A stretch of DNA of 64,000 nucleotides from Rhodospirillales bacterium (GTDB lineage: Bacteria; Pseudomonadota; Alphaproteobacteria; Rhodospirillales; Casp-alpha2), in NCBI GenBank assembly GCA_017640505.1, contig JAEPQO010000002.1:372001-436000 (forward strand). Reading direction: 5' to 3'. The notes under the pieces were generated by a model. That model ran no database searches. It was given only the letters and a program-made list of their open reading frames with translations, and had not been told where the DNA came from. Shown one piece after another: positions 9,962 through 18,326 of the stretch. The first letter of the stretch is position 1; each line of letters begins with the position of its first letter. A program made the position numbers and the translations under genes.

Positions 9962-11653
9962 ATGAACGAGACGGAAAACCATACAGAAGCGTCCGCTGAA
10001 ACCAGGGATTTCATCCGCGACAGGATCCGCAGCGATCTCGCCGACGGCACGACGGAAAAGCTTGTCACCCGGTTCCCGCCCGAGCCCAATGGCTATCTGC
10101 ATATCGGTCATGCCAAGTCGATCTGCCTGAACTTTGGCGTTGCGAGCGAGTTCGGCGGCATTTGCCGTTTACGGTTTGACGATACGAACCCCGCCAAGGA
10201 AGAGCAGGAATTCATTGATGCCATCGAGGAAGACGTGCGCTGGCTCGGTTTCGAGTGGGACGGTGCGCCGCGTCATGCGTCCGATTATTTCGATACGCTT
10301 TATGCGTGGGCGGTGCACCTGATCGAGAACGGCAACGCCTATGTCGACGATCTGAATGCCGAGGAAATACGCGAATACCGCGGCACCCTGACGGAGCCGG
10401 GAAAGGAGAGCCCCTACCGCAACCGCAGTATCGAGGAGAACCTGGACCTTTTCACGCGGATGAAGGACGGCGCGTTCGAGGACGGCGCCAAGGTGCTGCG
10501 CGCCAAGATCGACATGACGTCGGGCAACATCAATATGCGCGATCCGGTGATTTATCGCATCGTGCACAAGGCGCATCCACGTACGGGCGATGCCTGGTGC
10601 ATCTATCCGACTTACGATTTCGCGCACGGCCAGTCGGACGCGATCGAAGGCGTGACACACTCGCTCTGCACTCTGGAGTTCGAGGATCACCGACCGCTCT
10701 ATGACTGGCTGGTAGACCACCTGCCGGTCCCTGCCCGGCCCCGGCAGTATGAATTTGCGCGGCTGAACCTGACCTATACGGTGTTGTCGAAGCGTCGGCT
10801 GACGCAGTTGGTTCAGGAACGCCACGTTGCGGGCTGGAACGACCCCCGCATGCCGACGATTTCAGGCCTGCGCCGGCGCGGAATCCCGGCATATGCCATT
10901 CGCGATTTCGTTTCCCGGCTCGGCATTACGAAGTCCGACAGCACCGTGGAACCTGCGCTTTTGGACCACTGTGTTCGCGAATACCTGAACAAGGTTGCCG
11001 AACGCCGCATGGCCGTGCTGCGACCGCTCAAGGTGGTGATCGAGAACTATCCGGAGGGTGAAACCGAAGAGTTGGAGGCCGTCAATAACCCGGAAGATGA
11101 CGCCGCCGGGAAGCGTACGGTGAAGTTCGGACGCGAAATATACATCGAGCAGGATGACTTCATGGAGGATGCGCCGAAGAAATTCTTCCGGCTCGCCCCC
11201 GGACGAGAGGTACGCCTGCGCTGGGCGTACTTCGTCACCTGTACAGATGTCATCAAGAATGACGCCGGAGACATCGTCGAACTGCGCTGCACGTACGATC
11301 CCGCCACCAAGGGCGGCGACGCGCCGGACGGTCGCAAGGTCAAGGGAACGCTGCACTGGGTCTGCGCCGACGACGCGGTTGACGCCGAAGTGCGCCTGTA
11401 CGATCACCTGTTCACTGACCCGGCACCGGGCCGCCAGAGCGATTTCGTCGCCACGCTGAACCCCGAGAGCCTGGAAGTTCTGCAGGGCTGCAAACTCGAG
11501 CCGTCTTTAATGTCCTTCAATACGGGGGATGCGATGCAATTCGAGCGTCTCGGATATTTTGCGAAGGATCCCGACAGCACCGATGCCTCGCCTGTCTTCA
11601 ACAGGACGATGACACTCCGCGACACTTGGGCAAAAATCCAGAAGAATGCATGA
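9962..11653 (+). CDS. glnS: Glutaminyl-tRNA synthetase
   Basis: This class I synthetase charges tRNA-Gln with glutamine. It has 563 residues, close to the 554 of the E. coli enzyme. The HIGH-type motif is in [17 protein letters not shown] (residues about 40-56). The KMSKS-type motif is the GlnRS version VLSKRRL near residue 275. GlnRS-specific anticodon-binding beta-barrel domains follow, for example the segments RAYFVTC-like [14 protein letters not shown] and [13 protein letters not shown]. Most alphaproteobacteria lack GlnRS and use GatCAB transamidation, so its presence is notable. A histidine kinase follows 65 bp downstream. Confidence 0.95.
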   Translation: MNETENHTEASAETRDFIRDRIRSDLADGTTEKLVTRFPPEPNGYLHIGHAKSICLNFGVASEFGGICRLRFDDTNPAKEEQEFIDAIEEDVRWLGFEWDGAPRHASDYFDTLYAWAVHLIENGNAYVDDLNAEEIREYRGTLTEPGKESPYRNRSIEENLDLFTRMKDGAFEDGAKVLRAKIDMTSGNINMRDPVIYRIVHKAHPRTGDAWCIYPTYDFAHGQSDAIEGVTHSLCTLEFEDHRPLYDWLVDHLPVPARPRQYEFARLNLTYTVLSKRRLTQLVQERHVAGWNDPRMPTISGLRRRGIPAYAIRDFVSRLGITKSDSTVEPALLDHCVREYLNKVAERRMAVLRPLKVVIENYPEGETEELEAVNNPEDDAAGKRTVKFGREIYIEQDDFMEDAPKKFFRLAPGREVRLRWAYFVTCTDVIKNDAGDIVELRCTYDPATKGGDAPDGRKVKGTLHWVCADDAVDAEVRLYDHLFTDPAPGRQSDFVATLNPESLEVLQGCKLEPSLMSFNTGDAMQFERLGYFAKDPDSTDASPVFNRTMTLRDTWAKIQKNA

Positions 11654-11718
11654 CCTAGGAATTCGGCACGGTTCATCGTAGTATACGTGCGGGGGATCCG
11701 GTTGGGCGCGGATCGGGG

Positions 11719-13692
11719 ATGGATATGCCTGAGGGCAACTCGGTAAAAAGCAAAAAGGCGTTGTTGGACGAGCTCGAGTCTCTGCGAAAAGAGAATGAGG
11801 AGCTTCGCATTCATATCGAAGAGCAGGAACGCTTTTACGATGTGGTCAGCATTATGGCGTCCGAGATGTTCTGGCGTACGGATGCCGAGCACCGTTTTAC
11901 CTACATGTCACCTGCTGTTGTTGAGTCCGTTGACATGCCGATGGCCCAGCAACTGGGGAAAACCCGGGCGGAACTTGCTGACGATGACCTGACTGCACCG
12001 CATTGGCGCCAGCATCTCAACGACCTAGAGGCGCATCGGCCGTTCAGGGACTTCCGGTACTCGCGCCGTCACAGCAACGGCGAACTGCGCGAGATCACGG
12101 CGACGGGACGGCCGGTTTTTGACGAACACGGTGAGTTCCACGGCTATATCGGTGTTGCCTCGGACATTACGAACAGGCTGAAAACGGAAGCCAAGGCGAA
12201 ATCCGCCGAAGATATCCTGATGGTCGCAATCAACTCGCTGGATTGCATCTTCACGATCTGGGACAGCGATGACCGGCTGACGTATCACAACGATCATTTC
12301 CTCGAATTGAACAAGCTGGTGCCTGACTATTGCAGGCTTGGTGTCACATTTGAGGAGCACGTCCGGGCCGTGGCCGAGAACGGACTGATCGGCAACGATG
12401 AGGATCCTGAGACCTGGGTGCGCAACCGGCTACGCCGTCATCGCAACCCAAGTGGATCGTTTGAAACGTCGCGTCAGAATGGTCATACCATTCTTATTCA
12501 TGAGTCCCGGCTCTCCGACGGCAGCACCATCATCATGTCGACGGACATCAGCGAACAGAAGAAAGCTGAATTGGCGATCCGTGAGAGCCGCCAGCGGCTG
12601 ATGGACTTTTCAAGCACGGCCGCCGACTGGTTCTGGGAAATGAACGCGGACCTGAAGTACACCTATATTTCGGTCGATGATGAAACCGTAACAGGGCTCC
12701 GGGTCGCGGATTACATCGGCCGGACCCACCGTGAGACGAAACCCCGGCGGTTCGGCGAGAACAGGCTGCGTGCGTTCGAAGAAAGCCTCAAGGACCGCCG
12801 CAGTTTCAGCGACGTCCGATACTCGCACGTGCTCGACGACGGCACCGAAGTTCACGTCGCCATAAGCGGTAAACCGGTATTCAGCGACGCAGGTGAGTTT
12901 ATCGGGTACCGCGGCGGCGGCCGAAACATTGCCGGTCTTGTCGAAACCGAAGAGGAGTTGCGCCGGGAAAAGGAACGTGCGGAACAGGCAAGCCGTGCCA
13001 AGTCCGAGTTTCTGGCGCATATGAGCCACGAGCTCAGAACCCCGTTGAACGCCATTCTCGGTTTTTCGGAAATCATCCGCCACCAGATATTCGGACCCGT
13101 CGGCAGTGACTCGTATCTCGACTATGCTTCGGATATTCACCGCAGCGGCGAGCATCTGCTGAGCCTTATCAACGATCTTCTCGACCTTTCGAAGATTGAG
13201 GCCGGTAAGTTCGATATCGAAGAAGAAGAACTAGTATTGGCGGATCTTGTTGAACAGTCGGAACGTCTGTTTGCGCACCGGTTTTCGCAACGGCAGATAC
13301 GCTTTGACGTACGCATTGCCGAAGACGCGCAGCGGATTTATGCGGACCGGCGCGCCTTGGCGCAGATTTTGTTCAACCTCCTTTCCAACGCCGAAAAATT
13401 CAACAATGACGGGGGTGCGATCGATGTGACGGCATTCCGTGGCGGCGACGGCACACTATGTGTCGCGGTCAAGGACACCGGATGCGGTTTCAGGGTCGAT
13501 GACAAGGACACCGCCCTCGCGCCGTTTGGCCGTATCGAAAACCCGATGACCAAGGAAACACCCGGCACCGGTCTTGGGCTCCCCATCGTGAGCGCATTGA
13601 TGGACCTCCATGACGGCACCATGGAAGTGAGCAGCGAAATCGATGTCGGCACAGAGATCCGGCTGCTGTTCCCGGAATACAGGGTCCGCTGA
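11719..13692 (+). CDS. Soluble multi-PAS sensor histidine kinase
   Basis: The protein has 657 residues and no membrane segment, so it should sense a cytoplasmic signal. Residues 10-40 form a coiled coil (KKALLDELESLRKENEELRI). Three PAS-type domains follow at about 40-150, 165-280 and 300-420; the first and third share FWRTDAEHRFTYMS- and FWEMNADLKYTYIS-type starts. The HisKA H-box is FLAHMSHELRTPLNAILGFS near residue 435. The ATPase domain shows the N-box FNLLSNAEKFNNDG and the G-boxes DTGCGF and GTGLGLPIV. No receiver is attached and no response regulator is adjacent. A second in-frame ATG lies two codons downstream. Confidence 0.92.
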   Translation: MDMPEGNSVKSKKALLDELESLRKENEELRIHIEEQERFYDVVSIMASEMFWRTDAEHRFTYMSPAVVESVDMPMAQQLGKTRAELADDDLTAPHWRQHLNDLEAHRPFRDFRYSRRHSNGELREITATGRPVFDEHGEFHGYIGVASDITNRLKTEAKAKSAEDILMVAINSLDCIFTIWDSDDRLTYHNDHFLELNKLVPDYCRLGVTFEEHVRAVAENGLIGNDEDPETWVRNRLRRHRNPSGSFETSRQNGHTILIHESRLSDGSTIIMSTDISEQKKAELAIRESRQRLMDFSSTAADWFWEMNADLKYTYISVDDETVTGLRVADYIGRTHRETKPRRFGENRLRAFEESLKDRRSFSDVRYSHVLDDGTEVHVAISGKPVFSDAGEFIGYRGGGRNIAGLVETEEELRREKERAEQASRAKSEFLAHMSHELRTPLNAILGFSEIIRHQIFGPVGSDSYLDYASDIHRSGEHLLSLINDLLDLSKIEAGKFDIEEEELVLADLVEQSERLFAHRFSQRQIRFDVRIAEDAQRIYADRRALAQILFNLLSNAEKFNNDGGAIDVTAFRGGDGTLCVAVKDTGCGFRVDDKDTALAPFGRIENPMTKETPGTGLGLPIVSALMDLHDGTMEVSSEIDVGTEIRLLFPEYRVR

Positions 13693-13697
13693 CGGAT

Positions 13698-14183
13698 CTA
13701 TTTTTCGAAACGCGGCAGTTGCACAGTGTCGCCTTTTGAAATGCCGAGCTGTCTTGAGAGACCGGCATTGATTTCGAGGACAAAGCGCACCTCGCCTTCT
13801 GAACTCAGGACATCCGTCGACAGCGGCACGGTATCCGGTGCGATATTGGCGATGGTGCCGTCGGTCCTGATGAAAATCATATCCAGCGGAATATAGGTAT
13901 TTTTCATCCACATGCGGGCGATCACGTTGCGCCCGAAGTCAAAAAGCATCCCGTTTTCCGCGGGAAGCGACTTCCGATGCATAAGACCGCGCGCCCGGTC
14001 TTCCGCCGAACGCATCACTTCGACCGAAAAACTGTGTGTAGCCGTATCCGTTTTTACGGCAAGATCGACGGATGATGCATGGGCGCGGGACAGGCCTGCG
14101 GTGCAGACAGCCAGCACGAACAGCAGGAAGAACAGCTTCGTTACATTAATATGTCGTAATGTTGGCAAGAATCTTCTGGCCAC
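13698..14183 (-). CDS. DUF192 exported protein
   Basis: The protein has up to 161 residues. A hydrophobic signal segment (KLFFLLFVLAVCTAGLS) is followed by the DUF192 fold: FSVEVMRSAEDRARGLMHRK, the block ENGMLFDFGR, RMWMKNTYIPLDMIFI and VLEINAGLSRQLGISKGDTV. The function of DUF192 proteins is unknown. The start is uncertain: the longest frame begins with GTG at 14181-14183, preceded only by a weak AAAAGG, and a TTG five codons in is an alternative. It is convergent with the histidine kinase, with 5 bp between stops. Confidence 0.85.
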   Translation of the reverse strand: MARRFLPTLRHINVTKLFFLLFVLAVCTAGLSRAHASSVDLAVKTDTATHSFSVEVMRSAEDRARGLMHRKSLPAENGMLFDFGRNVIARMWMKNTYIPLDMIFIRTDGTIANIAPDTVPLSTDVLSSEGEVRFVLEINAGLSRQLGISKGDTVQLPRFEK

Positions 14184-14295
14184 CTTTTGAAACGCCCCTT
14201 AAATTGCACCTAAGGAAAGCGCTAAACCCGTATGGGTACAAGATAAATCGGTATTTGCCGAATGCGCTTCGGGGACGTCACGAAGGGGAGTAGGC

Positions 14296-14793
14296 GTGAT
14301 TCAAGCCATTGCACTGGCTGCTGCTCTAGCGGGTTTCTGGGTACTTCTGTCGGGGTATTGGTTACCCCTGATCATCATACTTGGCGTCGCGTCTGTTCTG
14401 CTTTGTGTCTTCATCGCAAAACGACTCGAAGTGGCTGATCGCGAAGGCCATCCTGTGCATCTGACGGTGCCCGGACTCAATTATTTCCCCTGGCTCGTTA
14501 AGGAAATCTTCGTCTCCAACGTGATCGTCGCCAAAGCCATCCTGTTCGGCGGCGTCCGGCCGCAGGTCCTGCGGGTCAAAGCCAGCCAGTCCGACGAACT
14601 GGGCCAGACGGTCTATGCAAATTCGATCACGTTGACGCCGGGCACCGTTTCGATCGACGTTGAAGACAACCATATTACTGTTCACGCGATCATGGATGAC
14701 ACTGCGGACGGGCTGCGCACCGGCGAAATGGACCAAAAAGTCTGCAAGCTGATGGGCGACGCCGGACCACAGAGCGGGAGTGCGAAAGCATGA
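14296..14793 (+). CDS. mrpE: Mrp-type Na+/H+ antiporter subunit E
   Basis: This is the first gene of the antiporter operon, with 165 residues. Two N-terminal membrane helices (IALAAALAGFWVLLSG and LPLIIILGVASVLLCVFIA) precede a cytoplasmic part. The MrpE signature is readable in LVKEIFVSNVIVAKAIL, QTVYANSITLTPGTVSIDVE and ITVHAIMDD. The start is GTG with a strong AGGGGAG ribosome-binding site 5 bp upstream. It corresponds to MbhA of the archaeal membrane-bound hydrogenase. Its stop overlaps the next start (ATGA). Confidence 0.93.
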   Translation: MIQAIALAAALAGFWVLLSGYWLPLIIILGVASVLLCVFIAKRLEVADREGHPVHLTVPGLNYFPWLVKEIFVSNVIVAKAILFGGVRPQVLRVKASQSDELGQTVYANSITLTPGTVSIDVEDNHITVHAIMDDTADGLRTGEMDQKVCKLMGDAGPQSGSAKA

Positions 14794-15080
14794 TGTATGC
14801 TGCCGCCGCCGCCGGTGTCGTGGTGACCATGCTTATGGCGCTCGTCCGGGCATTGATCGGTCCGAATATTTACAACCGGATTCTCGCGGTCAACGTGTTC
14901 GGCACCCTTTCCGTCATGCTGATTGCGATCTACGGGTTCGTCGACGGCCGCCCTGAGTTTCTCGACCTCGCGATCGTCTATGCGCTGATCAACTTCATCG
15001 GCACCATTGCCGTCACCAAATACGTCACGTTCAATGACATGGGGCACGGTGACGATGGTGACCCGGCGGGGGATATCTGA
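14790..15080 (+). CDS. mrpF: Mrp-type Na+/H+ antiporter subunit F
   Basis: This small membrane protein of 96 residues has three predicted helices. The family pattern is visible: VRALIGPNIYNRILAVNVFG after the first helix, then LSVMLIAIYGFVDGRPEF, then LAIVYALINFIGTIAVTKY. The C-terminus is short and acidic/His-containing (GHGDDGD). It is the counterpart of MbhB. It overlaps mrpE by 4 bp and mrpG by 1 bp (TGATG). Confidence 0.93.
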   Translation: MMYAAAAAGVVVTMLMALVRALIGPNIYNRILAVNVFGTLSVMLIAIYGFVDGRPEFLDLAIVYALINFIGTIAVTKYVTFNDMGHGDDGDPAGDI

Positions 15081-15439
15081 TGGCCGCCGTTCTCGATATC
15101 GTCAGCTGGGTGTTCGTCGTCGGTGGTGTCGTATTCTGCCTGATCGGCGGATACGGGCTTCTGAAGTTGAAGGACGTCTATGCGCGCCTTCATGCCGCGT
15201 CGCTGATTGATACGCTGGGCGTCGGACTGATTCTGGTCGGCCTCATGTTTCAGGCTGGATTTACGCTTGTGACGGCAAAACTCGTTCTGATCCTCGTGTT
15301 CATTTTCTTCACCACTCCAACGGCGACCCATGCGCTTGCCCGTGCAGCGATCAATCATGACGTCCTGCCCGAAGTCGATACCGAAGAAGAACGCGAACTC
15401 GTGCGCAGCACGAAAACGCACACAGGTACGGCGGAATGA
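15080..15439 (+). CDS. mrpG: Mrp-type Na+/H+ antiporter subunit G
   Basis: The protein has 119 residues and three helices. The MrpG motif LLKLKDVYARLHAASLIDTL (residues about 29-48) is diagnostic, followed by two helices containing GLMFQAGFTLVTAKLVLIL and FIFFTTPTATHALARAA. The tail is charged. It corresponds to MbhC. Its stop overlaps the start of the next gene by 4 bp. Confidence 0.93.
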   Translation: MAAVLDIVSWVFVVGGVVFCLIGGYGLLKLKDVYARLHAASLIDTLGVGLILVGLMFQAGFTLVTAKLVLILVFIFFTTPTATHALARAAINHDVLPEVDTEEERELVRSTKTHTGTAE

Positions 15440-16014
15440 ATATCGAAATCATTACCTCCGACCTGCTTGAAGTTGCCACGCTCGTCATTATGGGCATCAC
15501 GGGACTGGCGATTGCCCGGATCCGGAACCTGTTCGCTGTTGTTATGCTGAGCGGCATCTACTCGCTGATGGGCGCAACGCTCTATGTCATTCTCGATGCC
15601 GTCGACGTCGCCTTCACCGAGGCTGCCGTTGGCGCCGGCGCTTCCACGGTGCTGATGATCGGGACGCTGGCATTGACCTCCGACAGGGAATTGGCAACGC
15701 CGAACGCGCGTACGGTCAAGGGTATCTTCGTCTGCACCCTGATATTCGCGGCACTGGTTTACGGCAGTTTCGACATGCCGCTATACGGCGATCCCCTGGC
15801 GCCGGTCCACCAGCATGTGGCGCCGAGGTATCTGGGTGAATCCATGGGCGAAATCGGTCTACCGAACGTGGTGACGTCCGTACTGGCCAGCTACCGCGGC
15901 TACGATACCATGGGGGAAACCTTCGTCATCTTCACGGCAGCCGTCGGCGTCATCACGCTGATCGGACGCGCCCGCCGCAAAAAAAGCGGCAAGGACGGGG
16001 GCAGCGGTTCATGA
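15436..16014 (+). CDS. DUF4040/MbhD-MbhE fusion subunit of the antiporter
   Basis: This 192-residue membrane protein combines two parts that are separate in archaeal Mbh. Residues 1-90 match MbhD/DUF4040, the equivalent of the C-terminal part of MrpA (ITGLAIARIRNLFAVVMLSG and FTEAAVGAGASTVLMIGTLA). Residues about 95-185 match MbhE/the N-terminal part of classical MrpB, with NVVTSVLASYRGYDTMGETF and the helix FTAAVGVITLIGRARR. It therefore supplies the parts of MrpA that a lone NuoL-like protein lacks. It overlaps its neighbours by 4 bp on both sides. Confidence 0.88.
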   Translation: MNIEIITSDLLEVATLVIMGITGLAIARIRNLFAVVMLSGIYSLMGATLYVILDAVDVAFTEAAVGAGASTVLMIGTLALTSDRELATPNARTVKGIFVCTLIFAALVYGSFDMPLYGDPLAPVHQHVAPRYLGESMGEIGLPNVVTSVLASYRGYDTMGETFVIFTAAVGVITLIGRARRKKSGKDGGSGS

Positions 16015-16484
16015 TGATGCGCCGGAAAATGGTACTTCGGGTCGTCTCGAAGCTGCTGATTCCCTTTATTCTGCTGTTTGCGCTTTATGTGCAGTGGCAT
16101 GGTGATTTCGGTCCCGGTGGCGGCTTTCAGGCCGGTGTGATCTTTGCCTCGGCATTCGTGCTGTATGGCCTGATTTTCGGGCTCGGGACCTTGCGCACGG
16201 CACTGCCATCCTGGCTGACACGGCTCGTATTAGCAGCCGGTGTGCTGCTGTATGCCGGTGTCGGTGTTGCATCTCTGATGCTGGGCGGCAACTTCCTCGA
16301 TTACGACGTGCTTGCTCATAACCCGCTGCATGGTCAGCACTATGGCATCATTTTGGTCGAATTCGGTGTCGGGCTGACCGTTTTCGCCGGCATCATCACG
16401 ATTTTCTGCGCCTTCGCCGGTCGCGCTGCCGCCGACGTCAATCCGTCCGAACCCGAACAGGCGGGAGACACGGGCAATGATTGA
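16011..16484 (+). CDS. mrpB: Mrp-type Na+/H+ antiporter subunit B (MbhF-like)
   Basis: The protein has 157 residues and four helices. The family hallmark is present: a first helix ending in YVQWHGDFGPGGGFQAGVIF, where the GPGGGFQAG loop is highly conserved. Later segments are GVASLMLGGNFLDYDVL and HYGIILVEFGVGLTVFAGII. Three consecutive ATG-like codons open the frame, and the first overlaps the previous stop. It overlaps mrpC by 8 bp. Confidence 0.92.
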   Translation: MMMRRKMVLRVVSKLLIPFILLFALYVQWHGDFGPGGGFQAGVIFASAFVLYGLIFGLGTLRTALPSWLTRLVLAAGVLLYAGVGVASLMLGGNFLDYDVLAHNPLHGQHYGIILVEFGVGLTVFAGIITIFCAFAGRAAADVNPSEPEQAGDTGND

Positions 16485-16842
16485 GTACGCATTCCCCGGC
16501 CTGCTGAACTATTGGATCGTCTTCCTGCTAATGATGATCGGACTCTATATCGTCATTGCGCACGAGAACCTGATCAAAAAGATCGTCGGCCTGAACGTGT
16601 TCCAGGTCTCCGTCTTCGTATTCTATATCTCCATGGCCAAGATCAAGGGCGGTACCGCACCCATTTTGGCGGACGGTATAGAAGTCTATTCCAACCCCCT
16701 TCCCCACGTTCTGATCCTGACCGCCATCGTTGTCGGCGTGGCGACGACGGCGCTTGGTCTCGCCCTTGTCGTCCGCATTCAGGAGAGTTTCGGCACCATC
16801 GAGGACGATGAAGTGCGCGAGAAAGAGGAGCAAGACAAGTGA
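16477..16842 (+). CDS. mrpC: Mrp-type Na+/H+ antiporter subunit C (NuoK-like)
   Basis: This NuoK/MnhC-type subunit of 121 residues has three helices. Characteristic segments are GLYIVIAHENLIKKIVGLNV, then VFVFYISMAKIKGGTAPI and NPLPHVLILTAIVVGVATTA, the last being the conserved PHALVLTAIVI-type helix. The C-terminus is acidic. It overlaps mrpB by 8 bp and mrpD by 4 bp (GTGA). Confidence 0.93.
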   Translation: MIEYAFPGLLNYWIVFLLMMIGLYIVIAHENLIKKIVGLNVFQVSVFVFYISMAKIKGGTAPILADGIEVYSNPLPHVLILTAIVVGVATTALGLALVVRIQESFGTIEDDEVREKEEQDK

Positions 16843-18326
16843 CGTTCCTCGCCGAGCATATTGCCGTTCTGGTCGTGATCGTGCCGCTGATGGCGGCGCC
16901 GCTTTGCGTTGTCATGCGCTGCGGCGTAGCTTCCTGGGGGTGGGCCACCCTTGTTGCCGTGGGCAACTTCTTCCTTTCCATCGTGCTGATTCAGCATGTC
17001 ATGACAAACGGTACGATCGTCTACGACCTTGGCGGCTGGGAAGGCCCGTGGGGGATCGTTTACCGGGTCGACGAGGTCGGCGCGCTGGTCGTACTCATCA
17101 TTTCCGCGATTGCCGCCATCGTCCTTCCGTACGCGAAGGAGAGCATCGAACGCGAGATCCCGAAAGAGCGGCACTACCTTGCTTACTGCATGATGCTGCT
17201 TTGTATCGCCGGCCTGATCGGTATGGCGGTGACGGGCGACGCGTTCAACCTGTTCGTGTTCCTCGAAGTGTCCTCGCTCGCGACATACGTGCTGATCGCG
17301 CTCGGCAGCGATCGCCGGGCGCTGACCGCGGCATTGCGTTATCTGATTCTGGGTACGCTGGGGGCCACGTTCTACGTGATCGGTCTCGGCATGCTCTACA
17401 TGATGACGGGCTCGCTCAACATGACCGACCTCGCGAGTTTGCTGCCCGCGGTGCAAAACACCGGAACCGTGCATGTTGCCCTCGCCTTCATCGTTGTCGG
17501 TTTCGGCCTCAAGCTTGCGCTGTTCCCGCTGCATGTCTGGTTGCCGAACGCGTATACGTTTGCGCCTTCCGCCGTTACCGCCTTTCTGGCGGCGACAGCA
17601 ACCAAGGTGGCGGTGTATGCCCTGATCCGTCTTATCTTCACCGTTTTCGGGGATGTCGATCCGCTAGAGAGCTACGGTGTCCGCCCGGCGGTCATGGTAT
17701 TGGCCATCGCCGGCATGTTCGCGGGCTCACTGATCGCGATCTACCAGTCGAACGTGAAACGCCTGCTTGCGTACTCGAGCGTCGCGCAGGTCGGATACAT
17801 GATCCTAGGTATTTCCATCGGCAATGCACCGGCCATGGCGGGCGGTATCATCCACATGTTCAACCACGCCTTGATGAAGGGCAGTCTCTTCATGGCACTG
17901 GGTTGCGTGTTCTATGTCATCGGCTCGGTAAAACTCGAAGATATGGCGGGTCTCGGCAAGCGAATGCCGTTGACGGCCGCGGCCATCGTCGGCGGCGGTT
18001 TCTCATTGATCGGTGTGCCGCTGACGGTTGGGTTCATTTCCAAGTTCTATTTGGTTCAGGGGGCCCTGACCGAGGGGATGTGGCCTGTTGCGCTGCTGAT
18101 CATGCTCTCCAGCCTGCTTGCTGTGATTTACGTGTGGCGCGTCGTCGAGGTGATGTACTTCCGCAGCCCCGCCATCGGCTGCGAGGAGCGTTCGGAAGCG
18201 CCAATGAGCCTGCTGGTGCCGACGTATGTACTGCTGGGTGCCGCGTTCTGGTTCGGTATCGATGCGACGTTTACAGGTGATATCGCCATGTCCGCGGCGC
18301 AAACGCTCCTCGGAGGTTCGAAATGA
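16839..18326 (+). CDS. mrpD: Mrp-type antiporter subunit D (first of three proton-pumping-type subunits)
   Basis: This polytopic protein has 495 residues, about 14 helices, and belongs to the NuoL/M/N-MrpA/D family. Key ion-path residues are visible: the Glu in FNLFVFLEVSSLATYVLIAL (TM5), the Lys in GFGLKLALFPLHVWLPNAYT (TM7-8), and the Lys in NVKRLLAYSSVAQVGYMILG. The sequence HMFNHALMKGSLFMALG is typical of MrpD/MbhH. The start is GTG overlapping the mrpC stop. It corresponds to MbhH in position. Confidence 0.93.
   Translation: MTFLAEHIAVLVVIVPLMAAPLCVVMRCGVASWGWATLVAVGNFFLSIVLIQHVMTNGTIVYDLGGWEGPWGIVYRVDEVGALVVLIISAIAAIVLPYAKESIEREIPKERHYLAYCMMLLCIAGLIGMAVTGDAFNLFVFLEVSSLATYVLIALGSDRRALTAALRYLILGTLGATFYVIGLGMLYMMTGSLNMTDLASLLPAVQNTGTVHVALAFIVVGFGLKLALFPLHVWLPNAYTFAPSAVTAFLAATATKVAVYALIRLIFTVFGDVDPLESYGVRPAVMVLAIAGMFAGSLIAIYQSNVKRLLAYSSVAQVGYMILGISIGNAPAMAGGIIHMFNHALMKGSLFMALGCVFYVIGSVKLEDMAGLGKRMPLTAAAIVGGGFSLIGVPLTVGFISKFYLVQGALTEGMWPVALLIMLSSLLAVIYVWRVVEVMYFRSPAIGCEERSEAPMSLLVPTYVLLGAAFWFGIDATFTGDIAMSAAQTLLGGSK

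Noticed and set aside
15436-16014. Reading the DUF4040-containing protein as a hydrogenase-4 or Mbh hydrogenase locus
   Set aside because: No hydrogenase large or small subunit, and no maturation genes are present in the operon; only the ion-translocating module is found.
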